A stretch of 64,000 bases of DNA. It comes from Parvibaculum sp. Lineage in GTDB: Bacteria > Pseudomonadota > Alphaproteobacteria > Parvibaculales > Parvibaculaceae. The number at the start of each line of letters is the position of its first letter. Position 1 is the stretch's first letter. Shown here piece by piece: positions 43,211 through 51,923 of the stretch. The translations under genes were made by a program, and so were the position numbers. The notes under the pieces were generated by a model. It searched no databases, was not told the origin of the DNA, and worked only from the letters and a program-made list of their open reading frames with translations. Location of the stretch: positions 1 to 64,000 of the forward strand of contig JAHBYM010000002.1 in assembly GCA_019635975.1 (NCBI GenBank). Reading direction: 5' to 3'.

Positions 43211-43791
43211 TGCAGGTCCTCCAGCACCGCTCGCAGGCGGCCGAACGCAAGTCTCAGTCTCGATTTGACGGTGCCGAGCGGAATGTCGAGCCGTTCGGCG
43301 ATGGCGGAATGCGGCAATCCTTCAAGGAAGGAAAGCGCGACGACTTCGGCCTGATCGGGCGGCAGGGCCGACATCGCCTGATGGACGCGCACGCCGATCT
43401 GACCGGCGGCCATGCTGTCGTCGGCGGGGCGCGGCGCTTCGGGAAGCAGCATCGGCTCGTCGGGGTCGAGGGCGGGCCGGCGCTCGCGGCGCACCGTGTC
43501 GATGAAGCGGTTGCGCGCGATGGTGAAAATCCAGGTGCCGGCCGAGGCCTTGGCCGGATCGAACTGGCCGGCCTTGCGCCAGACCGTCAGCATTACATCC
43601 TGCGCGATGTCCTCGGCGAGACGTTCCTCGACATGCAGGCGGCGCAGATAGGATTTCACGCGCGGCGCATAGTGACCAAAGAGACGGGCAAAGGCCGTGC
43701 GGTCGCCGTCGCGCGCGATCGCGGCCAGCAGCGCCGCCATTTCTTCCGCCAGTTCCGCCGACGCCGCCGCGGACGTCTTGTCCCGATCCAT
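43207..43791 (-). CDS. rpoE: ECF RNA polymerase sigma factor (RpoE, ChrR partner)
   Basis: This is a sigma factor of about 194 residues. Region 2 is FARLFGHYAPRVKSYLRRLHVEERLAEDIAQDVMLTVWRKAGQFDPAKASAGTWIFTIARNRFIDTVRR and region 4 is MSALPPDQAEVVALSFLEGLPHSAIAERLDIPLGTVKSRLRLAFGRLR. The frame is open to an ATG at 43875, but a TGATCC-type promoter at 43880-43909 would start transcription at about 43873, so the ATG at 43791 is more likely. It directs the photooxidative-stress response in relatives such as Rhodobacter. Overlap with chrR indicates co-transcription. Confidence 0.88.
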   Translation of the reverse strand: MDRDKTSAAASAELAEEMAALLAAIARDGDRTAFARLFGHYAPRVKSYLRRLHVEERLAEDIAQDVMLTVWRKAGQFDPAKASAGTWIFTIARNRFIDTVRRERRPALDPDEPMLLPEAPRPADDSMAAGQIGVRVHQAMSALPPDQAEVVALSFLEGLPHSAIAERLDIPLGTVKSRLRLAFGRLRAVLEDLQ

Positions 43792-43879
43792 CAAGCCCAG
43801 CTTTCTCAGATCCGGCCGCCAATATGTGCGGCCGGCGCGGGCCGGGACGATCTGCGATATGCCGGTTGCGGTCATATGG

Positions 43880-43909
43880 CGGATACGTGCCCGGACGGCC
43901 CGCGGATCA
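43880..43909 (-). promoter_or_regulatory. Predicted RpoE-dependent promoter of rpoE-chrR
   Basis: On the reverse strand, TGATCC (43909-43904) is followed after exactly 18 bases by TATCCG (43885-43880). TGATCC is the -35 element I recall for Rhodobacter RpoE. It would provide autoregulation. Confidence 0.55.
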
Positions 43910-43970
43910 CCCCGCGCGCCGATATGCGTGGTTCGAGTCTAGGGAAAGGTGCGGCGTGGCGAAAGGCGGG

Positions 43971-44000
43971 TGATCCGGCGGCCATGGCGGCGCGTAGGGA
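43971..44000 (+). promoter_or_regulatory. Predicted RpoE-dependent promoter of the FAD oxidoreductase operon
   Basis: TGATCC (43971-43976) is followed after 18 bases by TAGGGA (43995-44000). The spacing equals that of the divergent copy. A leader of about 37 bases would precede the 44043 ATG. Confidence 0.58.
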
Positions 44001-44042
44001 AGATTGTGATTTCTCCCTCAGAGAACCCGGCAAAGGCAACAA

Positions 44043-45434
44043 ATGACACCCTTCGACGACCGCGCGCTTCCGTTTCCCGGCCGGCGCGACCCGGCTTCGC
44101 CGCGGCTGCGCATCGCGGTTGTCGGGACCGGCATATCCGGATTGTCTGCGGCATGGCTGCTGTCGCGCGGCCACGATGTGACGGTTTACGAAAAGGCGAC
44201 GCGCATCGGCGGCCACTCGAACACGGTGACGGTGGCGCTGCCCGAGGGACCTGTGCCGGTCGATACCGGTTTCATCGTCTATAATGAGCGCAATTATCCG
44301 AACCTGACCGCGATGTTCGATGTGCTCGGCGTCAAGACCAGCGCCAGCAACATGTCGTTTGCCGCCTCGCTCGAAACGGGCGGCGGCCGGCGCTTCGAAT
44401 ATTCAGGCTCGGGGCTCAACGGCATTTTCGCCGACCGGCGCAATATCCTCAGCCCGCGGCTCTGGCGGATGCTTGGCGATATCGCGCGGCTCTACCGGAC
44501 GGCGCCGGGGCTTGTCGCGCAGGCGGGGCTCGACGCCAAGCCGCTCGGCGATTTCCTGCGCGAGCAGGGCTATTCGGCGTCGCTGCGCGAGGATCATCTG
44601 CTGCCGATGTGCGCGGCGATCTGGTCGCTGCCGATCGAGCGCGTCGAGCAGTTTCCGGCGCTGGCTTTCCTGCGTTTTTTCGACAATCACGGATTGATGC
44701 GGCTCAGCGGACGTCCGGCATGGCGCACGGTCGAGGGCGGCTCGCGCGAATATGTGGCGACGCTTGCGCGGCCGCTCGGGCCGTGCATCCGGACCGGGAC
44801 CGGCGTTGCGGAAATCCAGCGCGATGCGGCGGGTGTCACGCTTCGCGACATGCGCGGCGGCGTCGCGCGCTACGATCATGTCGTCGTGGCGGCGCATAGC
44901 GACGAGGCGCTGGCGATGCTCGGCGATGCGGACGGGCGCGAACGGGCGCTGCTCGGCGCGATTTCCTATCAGCGGAACGTCGCCTGGCTGCATGCCGATC
45001 CGGCTTTCATGCCGCGCAACCGGCGCGTCTGGTCGAGCTGGAACTATATGGGCGGCGGCGCGGGCTCGCCGGTCTGTGTCAGCTACTGGATGAACAAGCT
45101 GCAGCCGCTGCCGACCGCGCGCGATCTCTTCGTGACGCTCAACCCGTCGCACGATCCGGCGCCCGAAAGCGTGTTCGCGCGCATCGAATACGATCATCCG
45201 GTGTTCGATGCCGGCGCTTTTGCCGCGCAACGCCGACTCTGGGATTTACAGGGCGTCCGGCGGACATGGTTTTGCGGCGCCTATTTCGGCTCGGGGTTCC
45301 ACGAGGATGGATTGCAGGCCGGGCTTGCGGTCGCGGAGCAACTGGGCGGGATCGCCCGGCCCTGGACGGTCGACAATCCGTCGGGACGCATATCGCTGAC
45401 CGCAGATCGCGCCGCAATGGAGGAGGTTGCGTGA
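44043..45434 (+). CDS. NAD(P)/FAD-dependent oxidoreductase (RpoE-ChrR regulon type)
   Basis: A 463-residue amine-oxidase-like flavoprotein. FAD-binding motif: RIAVVGTGISGLSAAWLLSRGHDVTVYEKATRIGGHSNTV; later GPVPVDTGFIVYNERNYPNL and a C-terminal GAYFGSGFHEDGLQAGLAVAEQLGG. This protein type is repeatedly found next to DUF1365 and cyclopropane-fatty-acid synthase genes under RpoE/ChrR control, and is thought to act in membrane-lipid or fatty-acid modification. The stop overlaps the next start as GTGA. Confidence 0.87.
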   Translation: MTPFDDRALPFPGRRDPASPRLRIAVVGTGISGLSAAWLLSRGHDVTVYEKATRIGGHSNTVTVALPEGPVPVDTGFIVYNERNYPNLTAMFDVLGVKTSASNMSFAASLETGGGRRFEYSGSGLNGIFADRRNILSPRLWRMLGDIARLYRTAPGLVAQAGLDAKPLGDFLREQGYSASLREDHLLPMCAAIWSLPIERVEQFPALAFLRFFDNHGLMRLSGRPAWRTVEGGSREYVATLARPLGPCIRTGTGVAEIQRDAAGVTLRDMRGGVARYDHVVVAAHSDEALAMLGDADGRERALLGAISYQRNVAWLHADPAFMPRNRRVWSSWNYMGGGAGSPVCVSYWMNKLQPLPTARDLFVTLNPSHDPAPESVFARIEYDHPVFDAGAFAAQRRLWDLQGVRRTWFCGAYFGSGFHEDGLQAGLAVAEQLGGIARPWTVDNPSGRISLTADRAAMEEVA

Positions 45435-46243
45435 GCGAGGCCCTGCATTCGCGCCTCTACACCGGCACGGTGTTTCACCGGCGCTTGCGGCCGCGCGTGC
45501 ATGCGCTTTCCTACCGCGTCTTCTACATGCTTCTCGATCTCGACGAGGTGCCGGCGCTGGCGCGGGCGTCGCGGCTTTTCGCGCATAACCGCTTTTCGCT
45601 TTTCAGCTTCCATGACGCCGATCATGGCGACGGATCGGGGCGGCCACTTCGGGGCTGGGTCGAGGCGCAGCTGGCGCGCGCCGGCATCGAAACGGGGGGC
45701 GGGCGCATCGAGGCGCTGTGCTTTCCGCGCGTGCTCGGCCATGTGTTCAATCCGCTGACCGTTTATTTTTGCCACCGCGCCGATGGCGGGCTCGCGGCGG
45801 TGCTTTACGAGGTCAACAACACGTTCGGCGAGCGGCACAGCTATCTCGTGCCGGTCGCCTCGCCCCATGCGGCCACGGTGTCGCAGACCTGCGACAAGGC
45901 CTTCTATGTGTCGCCGTTTCTGCCGGTTGCCGGGTGCTATCACTTCAAGGTGTTGCGGCCCGGCGCGCGCCTGACGCTGACCATCCGCGAAAGCGACGGT
46001 GCGGGTGCGCTGCTGACGGCCTCGTTCGCGGGCGCGGCGCGCGCCTTCACCGACGGTCAGCTCGCGGCCGCCTTTCTGCGCCACCCGCTGCTGACGCTGA
46101 AAGTCGTCGGCGGCATTCACTGGGAGGCGCTCCGGCTGTGGCTCAAGGGCATCCGGCCGGCCGCGCGTCCGTCCGCGCCGTCGAGCCCGGTGACGATTGT
46201 TCCATTTCAGGACAAAGGCGTTGCCGCGACGCCCGGCGCGTAA
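45431..46243 (+). CDS. DUF1365 domain-containing protein
   Basis: The 270-residue protein starts at GTG 45431 (SEALHSRLYTGTVFHRRLRPRVHALSYRVFYMLLDLDEV) with AGGAGG four bases upstream. DUF1365 motifs: RIEALCFPRVLGHVFNPLTVYFCH, VLYEVNNTFGERHSYLVPV, KAFYVSPFLPVAGCYHF. The function is unknown, but the family accompanies the upstream flavoprotein in RpoE-ChrR stress operons. The C terminus after IRPAARP is probably disordered. Confidence 0.88.
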   Translation: MSEALHSRLYTGTVFHRRLRPRVHALSYRVFYMLLDLDEVPALARASRLFAHNRFSLFSFHDADHGDGSGRPLRGWVEAQLARAGIETGGGRIEALCFPRVLGHVFNPLTVYFCHRADGGLAAVLYEVNNTFGERHSYLVPVASPHAATVSQTCDKAFYVSPFLPVAGCYHFKVLRPGARLTLTIRESDGAGALLTASFAGAARAFTDGQLAAAFLRHPLLTLKVVGGIHWEALRLWLKGIRPAARPSAPSSPVTIVPFQDKGVAATPGA

Positions 46244-46252
46244 CGCAATCTT

Positions 46253-46290
46253 AGTTTCCCGACACCTATAAATACTTGAGTTTCCCGACA
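46253..46290. repeat. 12-bp direct repeat in the GGDEF-EAL gene promoter region
   Basis: AGTTTCCCGACA occurs at 46253-46264 and again at 46279-46290, 26 bases apart start to start, with TATAAATACTTG between. The copies precede the likely GTG start by 38 bases. Confidence 0.5.
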
Positions 46291-46327
46291 AATCCGGCGC
46301 GTGCCGGGTTTCGAAGCGAGGACCCAG

Positions 46328-48511
46328 GTGTCGGTCGAGTGTGAAGGCGAAGCGCCGGAGACCCGAAACGAGCCGTCCGGCAAGGACGGTGCGCCGGCGC
46401 GTGCGCGTGCCTTCGTGGCGGGCCTGCGCCGCAGCGTCGCGACGCATTTCACCTCGTTGCGATCCAAGGTGGTCGGCCTGCTGACGTCGATCGGCGCCGT
46501 TCTGGTGGCGATGAGCGGCATTTATGTTTTCACGACGTTCAACCAGAACCTCGCACATGAAGCGGACCTGCGCGCCGGCGCGGCAAGGGATGTGCTGATC
46601 CATGCCGCGGCGCGCGTGCAGGCGTCCGGTGAACTGGAACCGATCCTGTCGGCGATCGGCAATGCGCCTTACATCGCCGAAGCCGCGATTGCCGGACGCG
46701 ATGGAACGATCGTTGCTTCGTCGCACGCGGCATGGAATGGGCGGAGCATTGCGCCGGTCGCGACGACGCTTGCGGACGTGGCTGCCGATCGGCGCCGTCC
46801 GCTCGCCATCGAAACGCAACGGCAGCTGACGGGCGCTGGCGCTTACGACGGCGACTATGCGATATGGCTTGACTTGCCACAGTCCGGCGAGCAGGCCGTC
46901 GCCATCGTTCGCGTCGACATGGAACGGTTGGCAGCGCGGCTGACCACCAAGGCGTGGAACACCATGACCTGGCTGACGATCACCGCGATCCTCGCCATTC
47001 TGACGATTTCAATGCTGGTGCACCGTATCGTCGTGGCGCCGATCGAGGCGCTGCGGGATTTTGCGCGGAACTACCGGCGCGGCGCGGCGGAGGCGTCGCA
47101 GCATGGCGACGAAATCGGTATTGTTGCGCAGGCGCTGGCCGCATCGTTCCAGGCGGCGGCGGACAGCGAGGCGCGGCTTACCAATATCGCCTCGACCGAC
47201 GGACTGACGGGGCTCGGCAATCGCGGTTCCTTCAAGGTGCAGTTTGCCGGCGCCATCGCCGATGCCGAACGGCGCGGCGGGCTTGTCGGCATGATGATAC
47301 TCAATCTCGGCGGGTTCAAGGATGTCAACGATACGCTCGGCCACGATGCGGGCGATCTCGTGTTGCAGCGGACGGCCGATATTCTGAAGGGCTGCCGGCG
47401 CGAAGGCGACATCGTGGCGCGCATCGGCGGCGACGAATTCGGAGTCGTGTTCAACGGTATCAAGAGCGCCGACGAGGCGCTCGAAATGGCGAGCCGTCTT
47501 GTGCGCGCGGTGGGTGTACCGTTCCGCCTCGGCGCTCAGGAACTGCAACAGGCGTCCTGCGTCGGCATGACGCTGTTTCCGCAGGATGGCCGCGATGCCG
47601 AAGTGCTGATGAAGAATGCCGACCTGGCGCTGTCGCGCGCCAAGCAGGAAGGCGCCGGCGCCTGCGTGCTCTATCGCCATGAGCTGCATCTGCGCGCCAT
47701 CGAACGCAACCAGATCGAACGCGACCTGCGCGCCGCCGTGGCGCGGCAGGAGCTGAAGCTCTATTACCAGCCGAAAGTAGATGTCGCGACCGGGCAGATC
47801 ACCGGCGCGGAAGCCTTGATCCGCTGGCCGCATGAGGAGCGCGGTTTCATTCCGCCTTCGGTTTTTATTCCGGTGGCCGAGCGCAGCGGTCTCGTCGTCG
47901 ATCTGACCCGATGGGTACTCGACGAAGCCTGCCGGCAGAACCGCCAGTGGCAGGACGACGGATTGCCGCGCATCACGGTTGCCGTCAACGTGTCGGCGAT
48001 CGACCTCCGGCGCGCGGACCTCACCGACACGATCGCCAATACGCTGATCGCGCGCGGGCTTTCGCCGCAATATCTCGAACTCGAAGTCACCGAAAGCATG
48101 GTGATGGAGGACGTTGACACCGTGATCGGGACGCTGCGGCGGCTGCGGAGCCTCGGCATCGGCATCGGCATCGACGATTTCGGCACCGGCTATTCGTCGC
48201 TGGCCTATCTGAAACGTTTCCCGGTCAAGCGGCTGAAGATCGATCGCAGCTTCGTCAACGACATCGCCGATGGGCGCGAGGGACACATCATTCCGAAGGT
48301 CATCATCGACCTGGCGCATGCGCTTGGCGTGTCGGTGGTGGCGGAGGGCGTCGAAAGTGCCGACCAGTTCGACAAGCTGCGCGAGCTCGGCTGCGATGAG
48401 GTGCAGGGCTATTTCATGGGCCGGCCGATGCCGCCCGCCGAGTTCGAGGTCTTTCTGCGCAACTCGCCGGCCGGCGCGCGGCGCGTCGCCGCTTCCGGCA
48501 ACGCCGCCTGA
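46328..48511 (+). CDS. Membrane GGDEF-EAL cyclic-di-GMP protein
   Basis: A protein of about 727 residues with two membrane spans (VVGLLTSIGAVLVAMSGIYVF near 50 and TWLTITAILAILTISML near 220) flanking a periplasmic sensor loop, then a HAMP-like stretch. The GGDEF domain has RIGGDEFGVV intact and an inhibitory site REGD exactly five residues before it. The EAL domain has GAEALIRWPHEERG, VTESMVMED and DDFGTGYSSLAYLKRF. Both cyclase and phosphodiesterase motifs look complete. The GTG at 46328 has GCGAGGA upstream; the GTG at 46301 has none. Confidence 0.92.
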   Translation: MSVECEGEAPETRNEPSGKDGAPARARAFVAGLRRSVATHFTSLRSKVVGLLTSIGAVLVAMSGIYVFTTFNQNLAHEADLRAGAARDVLIHAAARVQASGELEPILSAIGNAPYIAEAAIAGRDGTIVASSHAAWNGRSIAPVATTLADVAADRRRPLAIETQRQLTGAGAYDGDYAIWLDLPQSGEQAVAIVRVDMERLAARLTTKAWNTMTWLTITAILAILTISMLVHRIVVAPIEALRDFARNYRRGAAEASQHGDEIGIVAQALAASFQAAADSEARLTNIASTDGLTGLGNRGSFKVQFAGAIADAERRGGLVGMMILNLGGFKDVNDTLGHDAGDLVLQRTADILKGCRREGDIVARIGGDEFGVVFNGIKSADEALEMASRLVRAVGVPFRLGAQELQQASCVGMTLFPQDGRDAEVLMKNADLALSRAKQEGAGACVLYRHELHLRAIERNQIERDLRAAVARQELKLYYQPKVDVATGQITGAEALIRWPHEERGFIPPSVFIPVAERSGLVVDLTRWVLDEACRQNRQWQDDGLPRITVAVNVSAIDLRRADLTDTIANTLIARGLSPQYLELEVTESMVMEDVDTVIGTLRRLRSLGIGIGIDDFGTGYSSLAYLKRFPVKRLKIDRSFVNDIADGREGHIIPKVIIDLAHALGVSVVAEGVESADQFDKLRELGCDEVQGYFMGRPMPPAEFEVFLRNSPAGARRVAASGNAA

Positions 48512-48666
48512 ATCACACCTCCCGTTCCCGTTGACGCAGCGGGCGCCTTGCGCAAGGCGGCGGCGCTTTACGCGCGCGCGGTGCGCGCTACACTCCCGCG
48601 TCGCACCACCAACAATGAGCGCCGGCGCCCGACGGGCCGCAGGCGCCGCGCCGGGAGACGTCTTTC

Positions 48667-49860
48667 ATGGATCTCGCCTATGGGCCCGAATACGAAGCCT
48701 TTCGCGCGGAGGTTCGCGCCTTCATCGCCAAGCATGGCGCAAAGGCGCCGCGCCGTTTCGGCGTGTCGCGTCCTTCCGAGGAAACGCAGAACTGGCAGCG
48801 CCTGCTGATCGAGCATGGCCTGACCGCGCGGACGATCCCGAAGGAATATGGCGGCTATGGCGCGGAACCCGACATTCTGAAGTCGCGGATCATCGCCGAA
48901 GAGTTCACGGCGGCCGGCCTGCCGATGGGGATTGCCAATCAGGGTATCTCGATGCTGGTGCCGACGCTGCTGGAACTCGGGACCGAAGAGCAGAAGAAAA
49001 AATGGATTGCGCCGACACTCCGCGGCGAAGTCGTCTGGTGCCAGGGCTATTCGGAACCGGGCTCGGGCTCCGATCTCGCATCGCTGCAAACGAAGGCGGT
49101 CGAGGACGGCGACGATTTCATCATCAATGGACAGAAGATATGGACCTCGACCGCGCATGCGGCCGACATGATTTTCTGTCTCGTGCGGACGGAGCCCGAG
49201 GCGAAGAAGCATGAAGGCATTTCCTACCTGATCTTTTCGATGCAGACGCCGGGCATCGAAGTGCGTCCGCTGAAGACGATGACGGGACATGCCGAATTCA
49301 ACGAGGTGTTCTTTACCGATGTGCGGGTGCCGAAAAAGGACATCGTGGCGGGACGCGGCCAGGGCTGGTTCGTCGCCAATGCGACGCTCAAGCATGAGCG
49401 CGGCATGCTCGGCGATCCGAACCAGGCCGGAACGCGGCTGAAGGAAATCACCGACCTGATGCACAAGGAGACGATGGACGGGACGCGGCTGATCGACCAT
49501 CCGGTCTATCGCGACCGTCTCGTCGCGTTGCAGGCCCGGGTCTTCGCGATGCAGTTTCACGGGCTTCGGCTGCTGACGGCGGCGGCAAAGAGCGAGGACC
49601 CCGGCATCGCGCGGTTGATTGTCAAGCTGCAGGGTTGCGAACTCAACCACCAGCTTGCGGCGCTCGCCATCGACGCGCTAGGCGAGATCGGCGTGCTTTA
49701 CGAGGACAGTCCGCATTTGCGCGCGCAAGGTGCGTGGCAGCACCGCTACATGTTCGATCTCGGGTTGATCATCGGCGGCGGCACGGCGCAGATCCAGAAG
49801 AACATCATTTCGGAACGCGGGCTCGGGATGCCGCGCGAACCGAAACCGGCGAAAGCGTGA
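48667..49860 (+). CDS. Acyl-CoA dehydrogenase (large-substrate type)
   Basis: A 397-residue FAD enzyme for alpha,beta-oxidation of an acyl-CoA. Motifs: WCQGYSEPGSGSDLASLQTKAVEDGDDFIINGQKIWTSTAHAADMIFCLVRT, GHAEFNEVFFTDVRVPKKDIVAGRGQGW, and C-terminal GGGTAQIQKNIISERGLGMPR. The start follows GGGAGACG. Ten bases separate it from a second dehydrogenase gene; such pairs may form heteromeric enzymes, as known for steroid side-chain degradation, or act on one substrate. The physiological substrate is not evident. Confidence 0.92.
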   Translation: MDLAYGPEYEAFRAEVRAFIAKHGAKAPRRFGVSRPSEETQNWQRLLIEHGLTARTIPKEYGGYGAEPDILKSRIIAEEFTAAGLPMGIANQGISMLVPTLLELGTEEQKKKWIAPTLRGEVVWCQGYSEPGSGSDLASLQTKAVEDGDDFIINGQKIWTSTAHAADMIFCLVRTEPEAKKHEGISYLIFSMQTPGIEVRPLKTMTGHAEFNEVFFTDVRVPKKDIVAGRGQGWFVANATLKHERGMLGDPNQAGTRLKEITDLMHKETMDGTRLIDHPVYRDRLVALQARVFAMQFHGLRLLTAAAKSEDPGIARLIVKLQGCELNHQLAALAIDALGEIGVLYEDSPHLRAQGAWQHRYMFDLGLIIGGGTAQIQKNIISERGLGMPREPKPAKA

Positions 49861-49870
49861 GGAGCGGAAC

Positions 49871-50965
49871 ATGGAATTCGGATTGTCGGAAGACCAGAAG
49901 CTGCTCCAGGAAAGCATCGGACGGACGCTCGAAAAAGTGTCGCCGCTGGAACGCGTGCGCAAGGTGGCGGAGGAACACGCCGCTTATGCCGGCGATGTGT
50001 GGCAGGCGCTTGCCGGGCTTGGCGTCGCGGGCATGCTGATCGCCGAGGAACATGGCGGCATGGGGATGGGCCTGCTCGATGCGGCGCTGGCGTCGGAAAT
50101 GCTCGGCCGACATGTCGCGCCGGCGCCTTTCGTCGCCACCGCCGTCATGGCGCCGATCGCGCTTGCCGGCGCGGGCTCGACGGCGCAGCAGGCGGCATGG
50201 CTGCCGAAGCTCGCAAGCGGCGAGGCGATTGCCGGTGTCGCGGTGTCGGAGCGCGCGGCGGGGGCACGCGAGGGCGCGGGCGTTGCCGTGTCTGGCGGCA
50301 AGCTCACCGGCACGGCGCTGTTTGCGCTCGATGCGGCGGGCGCCGATATTTTCATCGTTGCCGACAAGACGGGCGGGCTCCATCTCGTGAAGGGCGATGC
50401 GAAGGGGTTGACGCGGATTGCACTCACCAGCATCGATCTCACGCGGCCGCTCGGCGAATTGCGCTTCGACAATGTCGAGGCGGAGCCGCTGAATGCCGGC
50501 GATGCGGGCGCGGCGTTGAAGCGGATGGTCGATGCCGGCCGCGTGATGCTCGCCGCCGACACGCTGGGTGCGGGCTGGGCGATGATCGAGAAGGCCGTGG
50601 CTTACGCGGGCGAGCGCAAGCAGTTCGGCCGCGTCATCGGCTCGTTCCAGGCGGTGAAGCATATGTGCGCCGAGATGGCGGCCGAGCTCGAACCCTGCCG
50701 GTCGCTGGTCTGGTATGCGGCACATGCCTTCGACACGATGCCGGACGAAGCGAGCCTGATGGCGGCGCATGCCAAGGCGCTGACCTCGGAAACCGGGCGC
50801 TTCGTCGCGCGAACCGCGACGGAGGTTCATGGCGGCATGGGCTTTACCGATCTCGTGGGCTTGCACTACTGGTTCAAGCGCATCGGCCTCAACCGGCAAA
50901 TGCTGGGCTCGCCGGAACGGGTGCGCCACGAGGCGGCGGTCCTGCAGGGCTGGGCAGCGGATTGA
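49871..50965 (+). CDS. Acyl-CoA dehydrogenase, second subunit-like
   Basis: The 364-residue protein starts MEFGLSEDQKLLQESIGRTLEKVSPLERVR behind GGAGCG. Domains as in the family: N-terminal helices, EEHGGMGMGLLDAALASEMLG, a beta domain with LRFDNVEAEPL, and a C-terminal helix bundle with AYAGERKQFGRVIGSFQAVKHMCAEMAAELE and TEVHGGMGFTDLVGLHYWFKRIGLNRQMLG. It is probably co-expressed with the preceding enzyme. Confidence 0.9.
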   Translation: MEFGLSEDQKLLQESIGRTLEKVSPLERVRKVAEEHAAYAGDVWQALAGLGVAGMLIAEEHGGMGMGLLDAALASEMLGRHVAPAPFVATAVMAPIALAGAGSTAQQAAWLPKLASGEAIAGVAVSERAAGAREGAGVAVSGGKLTGTALFALDAAGADIFIVADKTGGLHLVKGDAKGLTRIALTSIDLTRPLGELRFDNVEAEPLNAGDAGAALKRMVDAGRVMLAADTLGAGWAMIEKAVAYAGERKQFGRVIGSFQAVKHMCAEMAAELEPCRSLVWYAAHAFDTMPDEASLMAAHAKALTSETGRFVARTATEVHGGMGFTDLVGLHYWFKRIGLNRQMLGSPERVRHEAAVLQGWAAD

Positions 50966-50984
50966 GGGGTTGCAATCTTTGAAG

Positions 50985-51009
50985 TTTGTAGCTACATTGA
51001 GTCTACAAA
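50985..51009. promoter_or_regulatory. Inverted repeats upstream of the second RelB-like antitoxin
   Basis: TGTAGCTACA (50987-50996) is a perfect 10-bp palindrome, and TTTGTAG (50985-50991) also pairs with CTACAAA (51003-51009). The TGTAGC half-site is shared with the operator of the first RelB-like locus at 33521. Confidence 0.55.
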
Positions 51010-51023
51010 AATCAGGAGATGTC

Positions 51024-51281
51024 ATGGCCGCCGATGCCGTCGTTCGCGCCCGGATCGATTCCGGGACCAAAAAGAAAGCCGCCGCCGCGCTCGACGCGAT
51101 GGGGCTGTCGATCTCGGATGCCATCCGTTTGCTGCTGCTGCGTGTCGCGGACGAAAAGCGGCTGCCTTTTGCCGTGAAGGTTCCAAACGAAGCAACGGCC
51201 AAAGCCATCAAGGAACTTGAAGCAGGCAAGGGCAAGAAGTTCGCCACGGCCGATGAATTGTTCGACGATCTGGGCCTCTGA
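51024..51281 (+). CDS. RelB/DinJ-family antitoxin
   Basis: An 85-residue protein: MAADAVVRARIDSGTKKKAAAALDAMGLSISDAIRLLLLRVADEKRLPFAVKVPNE is the ribbon-helix-helix domain, followed by a charged toxin-binding tail ending DELFDDLGL. AGGAG lies five bases before the ATG. It is paired with the toxin two bases downstream and is a paralogue of the antitoxin at 33572. Confidence 0.9.
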   Translation: MAADAVVRARIDSGTKKKAAAALDAMGLSISDAIRLLLLRVADEKRLPFAVKVPNEATAKAIKELEAGKGKKFATADELFDDLGL

Positions 51282-51283
51282 TC

Positions 51284-51556
51284 GTGCTGACGCCGGTCCG
51301 TTCGGGCCAATTCAAGCGTGACGTGAAACGTGCCGAAAAGCGCGGTAAGGATTTGGGCAAGCTGCGGCGCCTTCTGACCTTGCTGATCGGACGACAAACT
51401 TTGCCATCGACCTATCGCGATCATCCGCTGAAGGGCAACTGGAACGGATACAGGGACGCGCATATCGAGCCGGACTGGTTGTTGATCTATCGGGTCGCCG
51501 GCGACGAATTGCTGCTGGCGCGAACGGGGTCTCACGCCGACCTCTTCGATGAGTAA
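51284..51556 (+). CDS. YafQ-family mRNA interferase toxin
   Basis: A 90-residue protein from GTG 51284: LTPVRSGQFKRDVKRAEKRGKDLGKLRRLLTLLIGRQTLPSTYRDHPLKGNWNGYRDAHIEPDWLLIYRV ending ARTGSHADLFDE. The pattern K-R-D...DHPLKG...R-x-x-H-I-x-P-D-W-L-L-I-Y is that of YafQ/RelE ribosome-dependent RNases. No stop interrupts it, unlike the related gene at 33819. Confidence 0.9.
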   Translation: MLTPVRSGQFKRDVKRAEKRGKDLGKLRRLLTLLIGRQTLPSTYRDHPLKGNWNGYRDAHIEPDWLLIYRVAGDELLLARTGSHADLFDE

Positions 51557-51633
51557 CCAGGGGAGCGCACTTGCCTTCCCGCACGCGCGGGCGTCATATG
51601 CGGCGCGTCCACAACCTTTTTGTCCGGTGCCAC

Positions 51634-51909
51634 ATGGGTGAACTCGGCTATATCGCGGCCTTCCTGACCACGCTCGCCTTCGTGCCGCAGGCGGTGAAGA
51701 CGATCCGCTCGCGCGATACGTCGGGCCTTTCGCTCGGCATGTACGGGCTGCTGACCGTTGGCATCTTTCTGTGGCTGCTGCATGGCATCAACCGGCAGGA
51801 CTATGCGCTGATCGGCGCCAATGGCGTGACGCTGATGCTGGCGCTGCCGATTTTCCTGATCATTCTCGGCAATGAGCGAGCGGCGCGGCGGGCCGCCTCA
51901 GGGAAATAG
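51634..51909 (+). CDS. SemiSWEET-type PQ-loop transporter
   Basis: A 91-residue, three-helix membrane protein: MGELGYIAAFLTTLAFVPQAVKTIRSRDTSGLSLGMYGLLTVGIFLWLLHGI, with the P-Q motif in helix 1 and a third helix VTLMLALPIFLIIL. SemiSWEETs dimerise to form a small sugar pore. The ATG at 51634 gives the family start; in-frame upstream codons to 51571 add a basic stretch not seen in the family. Confidence 0.85.
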   Translation: MGELGYIAAFLTTLAFVPQAVKTIRSRDTSGLSLGMYGLLTVGIFLWLLHGINRQDYALIGANGVTLMLALPIFLIILGNERAARRAASGK

Positions 51910-51923
51910 ACCAAGGTCTATTT
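51904..51923. promoter_or_regulatory. 20-bp inverted repeat upstream of the alcohol dehydrogenase gene
   Basis: AAATAGACC (51904-51912) and GGTCTATTT (51915-51923) are exact reverse complements separated by AA. They overlap the SemiSWEET stop codon and lie 70 bases before the dehydrogenase ATG. TAGACC/GGTCTA half-sites are, from memory, recognised by TetR-family regulators such as NemR, though with different spacing. Confidence 0.55.

Noticed and set aside
43792-43875. Longer rpoE starting at ATG 43875
   Set aside because: It has no ribosome site and lies at or before the transcription start expected from the TGATCC promoter.
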